Shown here: positions 31,539 through 39,310 of the stretch, piece after piece
How positions within the stretch are numbered: the first letter of the stretch is position 1
How the letters are laid out: every line of letters starts with the position of its first letter
Assembly (NCBI GenBank): GCA_002470275.1
Contig: DKNY01000003.1
Location: forward strand, 25,456 to 64,765
DNA from: Gammaproteobacteria bacterium UBA7376
Lineage (GTDB): Bacteria > Pseudomonadota > Gammaproteobacteria > Pseudomonadales > Azotimanducaceae
Direction: 5' to 3'
DNA length: 39,310 nt
The notes under the pieces: model-generated
Told to the model about the DNA's origin: nothing
The model's database searches: none
The model's input: the letters and a program-made list of their open reading frames with translations, nothing else
Program-made: the position numbers and the translations under genes

Positions 31539-32953
31539 CAGGTTAAGCTGTAAGAATGCTTGAGATATGATGCATGGTCGCGAAGGTGGGTGATAAGCGC
31601 TTGATGCTCGGCCGTAGGTGAACCCTGATCCAGCTCATCCAGCCGGTTGAGATATTTTTCCAAGTTCAACCATTCTCCCTCAGCCGTGAGCTTGTGAATC
31701 ACAAATTCTCTCCACTCAGCGCGTTCAGCTTCACTCATCAATGGGTCATAGGAACGCGCCTTCAACCTTGCCGCCAGGGTGTGAAGTCGCGTGTCGTTAA
31801 AGTCCATATCCTGCCAACAATTGGTCTCTAAATCACGGCGAAGTTGGCGACACCGAGCACGATCCTCGTCTTGGAGAAAGGCGGCATACAGCGCGGCGTC
31901 AGGGTCTGCAGGTGGTTTCTGTTGTTCTTGGGTATAGAGCCGGCGAATCTTTTGGGCAACATAGGGCTGCTTCAACCGCCTGGCACGCTCCTTTACCTCC
32001 CTCAGCGTAACGCCCAGCGTTTCAAAGTGTTCGACGTCCAGCACATCAATCGGCGCTACGAAGGGGCAGCGATTCACCTTGATCTCCTTGAGACCCGGTC
32101 GGGGGTGATCCCCCTTGGTAAAGAGGGCCTCGCGCAATGCATCTTCATGCCCATTCAGCAACGGCTCGATATCCTGAGCCAGGTCGGCAACGATTATCGA
32201 ATTGGCATTACTGGGGTGACGACCCAGGGAGAGGATTGGCGCCATGCCATATCGCTCTCTGGGATACATGCCCGTGACGTGTACTAGCAGCCGCGCGCCG
32301 TAGGGTTCTAGCAAGGCGCGCACCTTTTTTTTCTGTCGAATTTCGTAGTAGTAGCTGAAGAGCTTGGGCTGGGCCTGCTTAATCAATCGAGCCATGGCCA
32401 CCGTGGCGTGAACATCGGATAACGCATCGTGGGCTTGACCATGCTCCAGGCCATTGGCCTGGGTGAGCGCCTCTAGTTTATAGACCGGCAGGCCGTTCTC
32501 ATCCTGAGGCCATGTGATGCCTTCGCGTCGCAGCGCCCCGGTCGCTCGCACCAAATCTATTAGGTCCCAACGCGAATTGCCGTCGCGCCATTCCCGACTG
32601 TAGGGGTCGAAAAGATTGCGATAGAGCCCGTAGCGCATGAATTCATCATCAAAGCGCAAATTGTTATAGCCCACCACACAGGTGCCTGGTTCACTGAAGA
32701 TGTCATTGATCTCTTTCAGCGCTTGGGCCTCCGAGCGTCCCTCGCGAGCCAGCAGGTCGGGCGTTATCCCCGTCACCAGCGTCGCGTCGGGGTTAGGCAG
32801 AACATCGTCCGGCAGGCGAATATAAAAACTGTGTGCTTCTCCCACCTGCTGAAGTTCGGTATCGGTGCGAAATCCAGCAAACTGCACAATCCGATCCCAC
32901 TTGGGATCGACCCCCGTGGTCTCCAGGTCGTACCAATAGAAAGTGTCGGTCAT
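31538..32953 (-). CDS. sbcB: Exodeoxyribonuclease I
   Basis: SbcB is a 3'-5' single-strand DNA exonuclease of the DEDD family acting in recombination and mismatch repair. The N-terminus TFYWYDLETTGVDPKWDRIVQFAGFRTD carries the first DxE pair. GYNNLRFDDEFMRYGL gives the second aspartate, and AHDALSDVHATVAMARLI the last. RYGMAPILSLGRHP and CPFVAPIDVLD are typical SbcB linker sequences. At 471 residues it matches the family. It is the first gene of the long minus-strand run and is coupled by TGATG to the osmolyte ATPase. Its ATG lies only 20 bp from the divergent anion transporter start. Confidence 0.95.
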   Translation of the reverse strand: MTDTFYWYDLETTGVDPKWDRIVQFAGFRTDTELQQVGEAHSFYIRLPDDVLPNPDATLVTGITPDLLAREGRSEAQALKEINDIFSEPGTCVVGYNNLRFDDEFMRYGLYRNLFDPYSREWRDGNSRWDLIDLVRATGALRREGITWPQDENGLPVYKLEALTQANGLEHGQAHDALSDVHATVAMARLIKQAQPKLFSYYYEIRQKKKVRALLEPYGARLLVHVTGMYPRERYGMAPILSLGRHPSNANSIIVADLAQDIEPLLNGHEDALREALFTKGDHPRPGLKEIKVNRCPFVAPIDVLDVEHFETLGVTLREVKERARRLKQPYVAQKIRRLYTQEQQKPPADPDAALYAAFLQDEDRARCRQLRRDLETNCWQDMDFNDTRLHTLAARLKARSYDPLMSEAERAEWREFVIHKLTAEGEWLNLEKYLNRLDELDQGSPTAEHQALITHLRDHASYLKHSYSLT

Positions 32954-32973
32954 GTCAGTTACCCTCGCCGCGC

Positions 32974-34380
32974 ATGGTCACACGATACCCTAATCCGAAA
33001 ACTCTAGCCCTACTGCTCGGCCCCTTAGCTGGCGCGCTTGGCGGATGGTTGCTGTGGGCCAACTCCCAGAACGTCGATGCGGCCATCACTGTAGGCATCA
33101 CCACCTGGGTTGTCACTTGGTGGGTTTTTGAAGCCATTCCCATTCCAGCAACCTCACTGCTGCCCATGGCGCTACTCCCCATGTCTGGAGTCCTCACCGC
33201 GAACGAAGTGGGGGCAGCATTTGGCAGCCCCCTGGTCTTACTGATGCTTGGAGGATTTTTGCTGGCCACCGCTCTGGCACATAGCGGCGCGCATCGGCGC
33301 ATCGCCCTGCTGCTGGTACGCCTGTGCGGCGGCGATAGCTCCAGACGCTTGGTGTTCGGATTCATGCTGGCCAGCGCCAGCTTAAGCATGTGGATTTCAA
33401 ACACTTCAACAACGCTGATGCTGTTACCCGTCGCCCTGGCGATCCTTGAAAAGTCAAAAGACCCCAGACTGGCCACCCCGCTCTTGTTGGGCATTGCCTA
33501 TGCCGCCAGCATTGGGGGTATCGCTACGCCCATTGGCACGCCAACGAACATGGCCTTTATGGCCGTTTATTCTGAAGTCTCCGATGTACCGGTCTCCTTC
33601 GTTCAGTGGATGGGGTGGGCATTACCCGTAGTGCTGCTCATGCTCCCGATTGCCGCACTGTGGATTACGCGGGGAATTGGCCATCAGGGCAGTGTGGAGC
33701 TGCCCGATCCGGGGCCTTGGCGCAAAAACGAGCGGCGCGTGTTGACCGTATTCTTGCTCACCGCCTTATTGTGGGTGACCCGCAAGGGGCCCTGGGGGGG
33801 CTGGAGCAGTTGGCTCGATCTGCCCTATACCAACGACGCCATGGTCGCCTTCCTGGCCGTGGTCGCGCTGTTTATCATCCCCTCAGGAGAAGTTGACCAA
33901 GCAGGCAAGTCGACTCGACTGCTTGACTGGCAAACGGCGGAAAGAGTGCCCTGGGGCATGCTGTTACTTTTTGGCGCGGGCATTAGCATTGCCACCGCCT
34001 TCACTAACTCTGGGCTGAGCAACATCATTGGGTCCCATATGGAGGCGCTATCCACGCTTCCCGTACTCCTGATGCTGCTGCTTATCTGTGCAGCGGTCAC
34101 CTTTCTCACCGAGGTGACAAGCAATGCGGCAACCACCACTCTGCTTATGCCCATCCTGGCCGCAGCTGCCCTTGGCGCCGGCATTGACCCCATCCTGTTT
34201 ATGATCCCGGCAGCCATGAGCGCGTCCTGCGCCTTTATGCTGCCCGTGGCGACACCGCCTAACGTTATTGTTTTCGCCACCGAGCGCTTGTCAATTCAGA
34301 GTATGGTCAGAGAGGGCTTCGCATTGAACTGTCTGGGGGTTGTGATCATCAGCCTCTGCTGCTTCCTGTTGCTCTCCTAG
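32974..34380 (+). CDS. SLC13/DASS family sodium:dicarboxylate (anion) symporter
   Basis: About 468 residues and roughly 11-12 membrane segments from the ATG at 32974. The first sodium/substrate loop is WISNTSTTLMLLPVAL, followed by GGIATPIGTPTNM. In the second half the repeat is EVTSNAATTTLLMPIL, followed by MLPVATPPNVIVFA. These match the paired SNT loops of VcINDY-type transporters that take up succinate, malate or sulfate. The second loop has SNA instead of SNT. The frame is open back into sbcB, but the added 47 residues are Pro/Arg-rich and non-conserved. Its 3' end overlaps the convergent aminopeptidase gene by 90 bp. Confidence 0.92.
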   Translation: MVTRYPNPKTLALLLGPLAGALGGWLLWANSQNVDAAITVGITTWVVTWWVFEAIPIPATSLLPMALLPMSGVLTANEVGAAFGSPLVLLMLGGFLLATALAHSGAHRRIALLLVRLCGGDSSRRLVFGFMLASASLSMWISNTSTTLMLLPVALAILEKSKDPRLATPLLLGIAYAASIGGIATPIGTPTNMAFMAVYSEVSDVPVSFVQWMGWALPVVLLMLPIAALWITRGIGHQGSVELPDPGPWRKNERRVLTVFLLTALLWVTRKGPWGGWSSWLDLPYTNDAMVAFLAVVALFIIPSGEVDQAGKSTRLLDWQTAERVPWGMLLLFGAGISIATAFTNSGLSNIIGSHMEALSTLPVLLMLLLICAAVTFLTEVTSNAATTTLLMPILAAAALGAGIDPILFMIPAAMSASCAFMLPVATPPNVIVFATERLSIQSMVREGFALNCLGVVIISLCCFLLLS

Positions 34381-35484
34381 GGCCTTTCGCCTCAGCGCCA
34401 CCAGCTGGGCAGCCCGCTGTTGGTCTGGCCCTTGCGCCAGATTTTCTACCGCTAGAAAAAACGCCTGCCAATCTTCATTTGCCTCCTGGAAGAGCTGCTT
34501 GAAAACTGGCTGCCAGTTCTCATAGGTACTGAGGGACAGCAAGAGCGCATTGTTCAGGCCATCGCCCATTAGCCCATCAAAACGTCCGCCCCCCAGCTGA
34601 TCTCGATGAACCTGATAACAAGCCCGGGCCCGGTTCAACAACTTCGTCTTTTCCGCCAAGCGCTGCGCCTCACTCAAATCCGGCTGCCGGTATAAGTCCC
34701 CCAATGTATGCCTTATCGCCAGTGCAAAATCCACGAGGGCCCGCCAGGCCTGACGCCGATCCTCAAACTCGGGCGGGTAGGCAATAGCGTTCGCCGCACT
34801 CCACTGGCTGGCGCCCTTGTCGCCAACAAAGCTGGCGAAGGATTCGTTGAAGGCAACATCGCCGCTAATCCAAATTTTTGAATGCGCCAATTCATGCAGC
34901 AGCAGGCGAGCCAGGGCAGGAGGAGGGTAGTCGATAAAGCTGCTGAGTAGCGGGTCGCGGAACCAACCCAGCGTCGAATAGGCGTCCACAGCACCCACAT
35001 AGGTATCAAACCCCTGGAGACGGTAGCGGTCAGCGAAGGACCGCGCCACGGATTCCTCAAAGAACCCCCGATAAGGCGCACAGCCGACTAAGGGATAACA
35101 GAAGCTGTCCGAATGGAAGGCGAGTTTAGGACTGATAAAGACATTCCACAGAACATGTTCGCGTTCCAGCTCAACGAACCGACCGTAATTACCCTTGCTC
35201 GGAAGGCTCATCGTCTGCTCACCCCAACGCAGAATGCTCTGTGCATGAAGCAACTGCCGTCGTCGTTCCGGCGTCAGATGCTCACTGTCCAGCAGTTTGG
35301 CGACGGATTCCCCACCAAGCAGCAAGCTCAGCTGGCCGCCTGCTGCCTGTCGATAGAAGTAAAGGCTGTCACACCCCGCCAGACAAAGGATGCAAATCCC
35401 AATGACGGCCCCGGAGGTAACCTTGCGACGCCAAAACACCCCAATTTTCGTGGCATTCTGTGTATCCGTTGGCATTTCGGTCAT
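34291..35484 (-). CDS. Lipoprotein aminopeptidase (putative zinc peptidase, PF10023-like)
   Basis: A 397-residue lipoprotein. A basic segment is followed by a hydrophobic stretch and the lipobox CLAGC (about residues 33-37), so it is anchored in the membrane facing the periplasm. The zinc motif LLLHELAHSKIW (HExxH) occurs near residue 200, followed by FNESFASFVG, which supplies a glutamate ligand. This fits the proteobacterial putative aminopeptidase family. YPLVGCAPYRGFF is another family stretch. The ATG at 35484 has GCGGA in front; a TTG at 35529 opens the frame. The last 30 codons overlap the end of the SLC13 gene on the other strand. The peptide substrate is unknown. Confidence 0.85.
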   Translation of the reverse strand: MTEMPTDTQNATKIGVFWRRKVTSGAVIGICILCLAGCDSLYFYRQAAGGQLSLLLGGESVAKLLDSEHLTPERRRQLLHAQSILRWGEQTMSLPSKGNYGRFVELEREHVLWNVFISPKLAFHSDSFCYPLVGCAPYRGFFEESVARSFADRYRLQGFDTYVGAVDAYSTLGWFRDPLLSSFIDYPPPALARLLLHELAHSKIWISGDVAFNESFASFVGDKGASQWSAANAIAYPPEFEDRRQAWRALVDFALAIRHTLGDLYRQPDLSEAQRLAEKTKLLNRARACYQVHRDQLGGGRFDGLMGDGLNNALLLSLSTYENWQPVFKQLFQEANEDWQAFFLAVENLAQGPDQQRAAQLVALRRKALGEQQEAAEADDHNPQTVQCEALSDHTLN

Positions 35485-35572
35485 AGATTTTCCGCGATCT
35501 AAACCAGTATATTTATATTCGGTCGCCAATTTTTGATAGGCCCAGCCCAGAAGGCGACATCTCGCTGGGCTG

Positions 35573-36484
35573 ATGGAAAAGGGTACTCATACCAAGATGC
35601 AGGTTATCACCGGAATTCTAGCTAGCATTTCAATCTTCCTTACCACCGTCAGCGTTAGCCTCGTGCTCGGCCTCTGGACGCTGCAAAAGTCTCTCTCCCG
35701 AGGGGCCACTCGGTCGAAAATCCAGCGTCGAATGGATCGGATCATCATCTGGTGGACCCGTTCCAACCGATGGATGATCAAACGCCTGGCCTTAGTCGAT
35801 TTGCAGGTAACCTGGTCCCAGCCAGAGGAAGTGTCCCCCGAGCATTGGTATCTGGTGATCTCCAACCACCAATCTTGGACTGACATCCTGATCTTACAAA
35901 CCGTCCTGCTGGACAGAATCCCACCGCTAAAATTTTTCACCAAGGCCGAGCTTATTTGGATTCCTTTCGTGGGCATCGCCATGCACGCGCTTGGCTTCCC
36001 CTATGTCAAACGGGTCAGCAGAGCCCAGATTAAGGCCGACCCAAGCCTGCGCCATGCCGACCGCGACAGTGTTCTTGCGGCCTGCGAGGGATTCAAAAAT
36101 CACCCCACCTCTATCCTCAACTTTGTGGAGGGTACGCGCCTCACCAAGGAAAAACACCAGCGCCAGGCCAGTGAATTTACCAACCTTCTGCGACCAAAGG
36201 CTGGCGGCATCGACTATATACTCCAGGGCATGGAAGGAAATCTGCATCGCCTGGTGGATGTCACCATCCACTACCCGGATGGGGCACCGACCTTCTGGGG
36301 CTTTCTTAAAGGTCAGTGCGAACGCGTGCAAATCGATATCCGCCAACACGCGATACCCGAGTTCGGCCAAGCGAGCGAGCACAAGAGTGAGGTCGCGCAG
36401 TGGGTGAAATCCATTTGGCATGACAAAGACGCACGACTAAGCACCCTGCAGAAAGACGCGCAGCGGGTCACCTGCAGCGCTTAG
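35573..36484 (+). CDS. Acyltransferase, YihG-like lysophosphatidic acid acyltransferase
   Basis: A 303-residue membrane-bound PlsC-superfamily acyltransferase. An N-terminal membrane helix (VITGILASISIFLTTVSVSL) precedes the catalytic block ISNHQSWTDILI with the HX4D motif. LKFFTKAELIWIPFVG and the acceptor-site motif NFVEGTRLTKEKH follow. Sequence order and wording closely resemble E. coli YihG, which adds the second acyl chain in phospholipid synthesis. An ATG at 35597 (MQVITGIL) aligns better with YihG, and neither start has a good ribosome binding site. It ends 6 bp from the convergent coiled-coil gene. Confidence 0.9.
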   Translation: MEKGTHTKMQVITGILASISIFLTTVSVSLVLGLWTLQKSLSRGATRSKIQRRMDRIIIWWTRSNRWMIKRLALVDLQVTWSQPEEVSPEHWYLVISNHQSWTDILILQTVLLDRIPPLKFFTKAELIWIPFVGIAMHALGFPYVKRVSRAQIKADPSLRHADRDSVLAACEGFKNHPTSILNFVEGTRLTKEKHQRQASEFTNLLRPKAGGIDYILQGMEGNLHRLVDVTIHYPDGAPTFWGFLKGQCERVQIDIRQHAIPEFGQASEHKSEVAQWVKSIWHDKDARLSTLQKDAQRVTCSA

Positions 36485-36490
36485 TCGCGG

Positions 36491-37240
36491 CTACTGGGGC
36501 TGTGGCGTTACCGGTACTGGCTGCACCTGTTCTGTAAGGCGGGCCAATCTCTTCTCGAGCTCGGCCAGCCGCTTGTTGGCGGCAAGGCGATACCCGTCAA
36601 AGGCTGCGACGGCCTCGGAGTTGTCTTTCACATCCACACCCAGGCTTGTATTCACTCGAGCCAACCCCTGATTGGCAGCATTGACGTCATCCACCAGGTC
36701 GCGCTGGGCTCTGACGAGCTGCTGCACCTGTAGCTCAATGGAGGTCAATTGATCGACCAGCTGTTGCTGCACCTCAAACGCTGACTCCAGACGCCCTACG
36801 GCAGCCCCCAGGTCACGACTGCTCGCCTCGATGCCGTCCATGGTCCCGTTAATTTTCTTGAGCTGAGCCTGATTTTCCTTGATCCAGCCGCGATTGCGCT
36901 CATTTGCCACAGCCCAAAGCTTGCGAATCTCCGACTCCCAGAGATTAATCTGCTGCTTCGTATCCTGGCCCTCTTGGCTGAGCGCGCTGTCCGTAGCCAT
37001 AAGCCGCTCTTCAAGTCGCTCAAGGCGCACGTTGGCGTCGTCTACGCGAGCACGCTCCAATACGAGCTGTTGCTGCTGATTAACAATAAACCATCCTGCC
37101 CCCGTGAGGCCTGCGGCCAACAGTGCAAGCAGCAGCGTGGTGCCAACACCGCGTCCCGATGGGGGCGCGCGGCGTGCGTTTCCTGACCGATATCGGCCGC
37201 TACCTTGGGTTGAGAGTGCGTCTTCTGAGGGTTCGCTCAT
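36491..37240 (-). CDS. Single-pass membrane protein with long coiled coil, unknown function
   Basis: A 249-residue protein. The first 32 residues are Ser/Arg/Gly-rich and cytoplasmic, followed by one membrane helix (TTLLLALLAAGLTGAGWFIV). Then come about 180 residues of heptad-rich, Gln/Leu/Glu-dominated coiled coil (VRLERLEERLMATDSAL, LESAFEVQQQLVDQL, KRLAELEKRLARL). A short Pro/Gln tail (QPVPVTPQPQ) ends it. Such proteins are common in gammaproteobacteria as envelope scaffolds, but I do not recognise a named family. It converges on the acyltransferase gene, and the region upstream holds the terminator of the PuuD-like gene. Confidence 0.75.
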   Translation of the reverse strand: MSEPSEDALSTQGSGRYRSGNARRAPPSGRGVGTTLLLALLAAGLTGAGWFIVNQQQQLVLERARVDDANVRLERLEERLMATDSALSQEGQDTKQQINLWESEIRKLWAVANERNRGWIKENQAQLKKINGTMDGIEASSRDLGAAVGRLESAFEVQQQLVDQLTSIELQVQQLVRAQRDLVDDVNAANQGLARVNTSLGVDVKDNSEAVAAFDGYRLAANKRLAELEKRLARLTEQVQPVPVTPQPQ

Positions 37241-37345
37241 GGATTCGATCGTCGTTTATTCTGCTTGCTGGGACACTTCAGTATATGAAGGATTGGCAAC
37301 AAAGCGAAACATCCCAAACGCTTTCTCCCAGGCGCTCGACGAGGC

Positions 37346-37379
37346 AAAAAAAAGCCCGGACAAGGTCCTCGTCCGGGCT
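37346..37379 (-). terminator. Intrinsic terminator of the PuuD-like gene
   Basis: AGCCCGGAC (37353-37361) pairs with GTCCGGGCT (37371-37379). On the minus strand the nine-pair stem is followed by eight T (the A run at 37346-37353). It lies 45 bp after the PuuD-like stop. Confidence 0.9.
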
Positions 37380-37423
37380 CAGTTTTAGCGTTTAGGCGCT
37401 CGCACCTCGTCTGTGGCCTGGAC

Positions 37424-38074
37424 CTAGATCAGCCAAAGAATGGCGACCAGGACTGCGGTGAGCACAAAGCCAGAAATGATCACGCCCCGGACCGTTGTTA
37501 GCGGCCCCTGCTTGCCATAAATTGCATTGGCTTCTAGCGCTGCGACGATCGCCAGCGCAATCAGCACCGCAGTCATATTCCCGCTCATACTGCCGCTGGG
37601 CAGGTGGGCACTAGAACCCATGAAGTAAAGCATGGGAATGGAGAACAGGGTATTCGTGCGTGACGCTAGAGCGGCCTTTGGCGCTGCTGCAGCGGCGTCT
37701 GGGTTTGCTTCCCCACCCGCTGCGACTGCTTGATTAGATTCCACTATGATTTTTTGGTTTGGCCAAATAATGAGCCAAACGTTTAGGAACATCAGCGTTG
37801 CCATAGTTGCTCCCACGGTGATATCCGCGGTGAGTCCAGTATGTCGGGGATACAAAAGAACCAATCCAGTGATGAAGGTGAGCATCGCCGCCCAGCGAAA
37901 CCACCACAGGGCACGCGGAGCCAACTTGGAGAAAGCGTCTACCCGAGCACTGGGCTCCGCTTCCTTGAAATATTCCGTTTGCACGAAATTGAAGTAATAC
38001 AGCAGACCGATCCAGGTTATGCCGAATAATACGTGGCTAAATCGTGCCAGATAATCGAGTACCGCAGCTTCCAT
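37424..38074 (-). CDS. PuuD-like (Urate_ox_N) membrane protein lacking cytochrome c domain
   Basis: A 216-residue integral membrane protein with about five to six helices. It resembles the membrane part of the PuuD family: ARFSHVLFGITWIGLLYYFNFVQ, LAPRALWWFRWAAMLTFITGL, FLNVWLIIWPNQKIIVESN and SIPMLYFMGSSAHLP. PuuD urate hydroxylases carry a C-terminal cytochrome c domain. This protein stops after the last helix, with no CXXCH, so urate oxidation is doubtful. The loop AGGEANPDAAAAAPKAAL is an Ala-rich variable insert. TAGGGGAC just before the ATG is a good ribosome binding site. It lies between two strong terminators, so it is probably a single-gene unit. Confidence 0.82.
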   Translation of the reverse strand: MEAAVLDYLARFSHVLFGITWIGLLYYFNFVQTEYFKEAEPSARVDAFSKLAPRALWWFRWAAMLTFITGLVLLYPRHTGLTADITVGATMATLMFLNVWLIIWPNQKIIVESNQAVAAGGEANPDAAAAAPKAALASRTNTLFSIPMLYFMGSSAHLPSGSMSGNMTAVLIALAIVAALEANAIYGKQGPLTTVRGVIISGFVLTAVLVAILWLI

Positions 38075-38181
38075 TGGTGTCCCCTACTCAGTCGTTTAGA
38101 TGCTGGGAAGGATAGCTAATCGTACCCCGCCCTACCAGTCCGAAAGCGCCCCGTAGCAAGTGCCGTCCGGGATTTGAGGAC

Positions 38182-38210
38182 AAAAAAAAGCCCGGCGAAG
38201 CCGGGCTTTT
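38182..38210 (-). terminator. Intrinsic terminator of groL (bidirectional shape)
   Basis: AAGCCCGGC (38188-38196) pairs with GCCGGGCTT (38200-38208) around GAA. On the minus strand eight T follow (the A run at 38182-38189), 24 bp past the groL stop. TTTT on the plus side makes it potentially bidirectional. Confidence 0.92.
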
Positions 38211-38233
38211 CTGTTCGATGCAAAACCAGTGGA

Positions 38234-39310
38234 CTACATCATGCCACCCATATCTGGCATGCCGCCACCAGGCATTGCCGGGGCCGCATCATCAGCAGGT
38301 AGTTCGCTGACCATGGCCTCGGTGGTGATCATGAGACCCGCCACAGAGGAGGCCGCCTGCAGGGCCGTACGGGTCACCTTGGCTGGGTCCAAAATACCCA
38401 TGGCCAGCATGTCTCCATATTCGCCTGTTGCAGCGTTGTAGCCCTCGTTACCGGAAAGCGCCATAACCTTATCGAGTACCACGGCACCCTCAACACCAGC
38501 ATTCACCGCGATCTGGCGCAGCGGCGAACTCATCGACCTAACGGCCAGCGCGATACCCACGTTCTGGTCTTCGTTTTCGCCCACCGCACTTTCTGCTGCG
38601 GCGATTGCGCGAACCAGAGTCACGCCACCACCCGGCACCACGCCTTCCTCAACGGCGGCGCGGGTTGAATGCAGAGCATCTTCGACGCGGGCTTTCTTTT
38701 CCTTCATCTCAACTTCGGTGGGGGCACCCACCTTGATCACGGCAACGCCGCCGGCCAGCTTGGCCAGGCGTTCCTGAAGCTTTTCGCGGTCATAGTCAGA
38801 TGACGTATCTTCGATCTCCTGACGGATCTGCTTGATCCGACCTTCGATGTCGCCCTTGTCTCCGGCACCGTCAACGATAGTAGTGTTTTCCTTCGTTGAA
38901 GAAACCCGCTTGGCCGTTCCCAAGTCTTCTAGGGTCGCGCCTTCCAGGGTCAAACCCACCTCTTCAGAGATCACGGTAGCTCCGGTCAGAGTAGCGATAT
39001 CCTGCAGCATGGCCTTTCGACGATCACCGAAGCCAGGCGCCTTCGCTGCTGCAACCTTAACGATCCCGCGCATGTTGTTCACAACCAAGGTAGCCAGCGC
39101 CTCACCTTCGATGTCTTCAGCGATCACGACCAGAGGACGGCCCGCCTTGGCAACGTTTTCAAGCACCGGTAGCAAATCGCGAATGTTTGAAATTTTCTTG
39201 TCGCAGAGCAAGATGAAGGGGTCTTCGTGCTCAGCCGCCATAGAGTCTTGGTTGTTGATGAAGTAGGGGGACAGATAGCCGCGGTCGAACTGCATGCCTT
39301 CAACAACATC
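38234..39310 (-). CDS. groL: Chaperonin GroEL (C-terminal two thirds; 5' end outside window)
   Basis: The frame runs to the window edge as [17 protein letters not shown], the start of the GroEL apical domain at about residue 190 of 547. The remaining 358 residues contain [37 protein letters not shown] and [34 protein letters not shown] contains the intermediate-domain helix, and [20 protein letters not shown] follows. The C-terminus ends in the usual Gly/Met tail ([11 protein letters not shown]). GroEL forms the double-ring chaperonin that folds proteins with GroES. groS would lie upstream, beyond the right edge. A strong terminator follows the stop. Confidence 0.97.
   Translation of the reverse strand, partial: DVVEGMQFDRGYLSPYFINNQDSMAAEHEDPFILLCDKKISNIRDLLPVLENVAKAGRPLVVIAEDIEGEALATLVVNNMRGIVKVAAAKAPGFGDRRKAMLQDIATLTGATVISEEVGLTLEGATLEDLGTAKRVSSTKENTTIVDGAGDKGDIEGRIKQIRQEIEDTSSDYDREKLQERLAKLAGGVAVIKVGAPTEVEMKEKKARVEDALHSTRAAVEEGVVPGGGVTLVRAIAAAESAVGENEDQNVGIALAVRSMSSPLRQIAVNAGVEGAVVLDKVMALSGNEGYNAATGEYGDMLAMGILDPAKVTRTALQAASSVAGLMITTEAMVSELPADDAAPAMPGGGMPDMGGMM

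Noticed and set aside
1..39310. CRISPR arrays, insertion sequences, prophage, tRNA or rRNA genes
   Set aside because: No regularly spaced long repeats, transposase or phage proteins, and no cloverleaf or rRNA-like sequence, were noticed in the gaps, which are all below 300 bp.

Overview
The window looks like ordinary chromosomal DNA of an aerobic, probably marine gammaproteobacterium, perhaps Cellvibrionales (Halieaceae or Spongiibacteraceae type). I infer this from recognisable RhlB, SbcB, MetR, DinB, YihG-like and GroEL proteins, moderately high GC, dense packing, and several acyl-CoA genes. I see no prophage, transposon, CRISPR array, rRNA or tRNA. No stretch longer than 300 bases lacks a gene.

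Layout. Positions 1-95 hold the 5' end of a CaiB/BaiF CoA-transferase family gene (minus), divergent from dinB. An MsbA-like ABC exporter (minus) converges on dinB. From 3217 to 12816 the plus strand carries a carboxylesterase, argC, rhlB, a nitrilase-family amidohydrolase, a PerM/AI-2E transporter, hisC, a luciferase-like flavin oxidoreductase, a SixA-like phosphatase, a small membrane protein, a periplasmic metallo-beta-lactamase-fold hydrolase and a PNPOx-family flavoprotein. metR (minus) follows, with a candidate MetR site over its own promoter.

The region 13977-17028 is a translationally coupled three-gene cassette: family 4 glycosyltransferase, SAM methyltransferase, and an alpha/alpha-toroid protein. 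It faces a second methyltransferase and a tiny membrane protein on the other strand. I cannot name its pathway.

From 17057 to 32953 sixteen minus-strand genes run without a strand change, most with overlaps or gaps below 80 bp. In transcription order they are sbcB, an OpuC-like osmolyte ABC importer (ATPase, then a binding-protein/permease fusion), two Nudix hydrolases, a PAS-GGDEF-EAL protein, a Cys/Met-metabolism PLP enzyme, an SDR, purC, an unknown 118-aa protein, biotin carboxylase, crotonase, carboxyltransferase, an MFE-2-like SDR, the small membrane protein and the methyltransferase. The carboxylase set resembles branched-chain or isoprenoid acyl-CoA catabolism, but no biotin carrier domain is present.

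The right end has an SLC13-type anion transporter (plus), a lipoprotein aminopeptidase (minus), a YihG-like acyltransferase (plus), a coiled-coil membrane protein (minus), a short PuuD-like membrane protein (minus), and the C-terminal two thirds of groL (minus). Strong hairpin terminators follow the last two.

The most open-ended items are the glycosyltransferase/methyltransferase/toroid cassette, the carrier-less carboxylase operon with its unknown 118-aa partner, and several unusual starts and overlaps. All family assignments are from motif recognition by eye; no database search was run.
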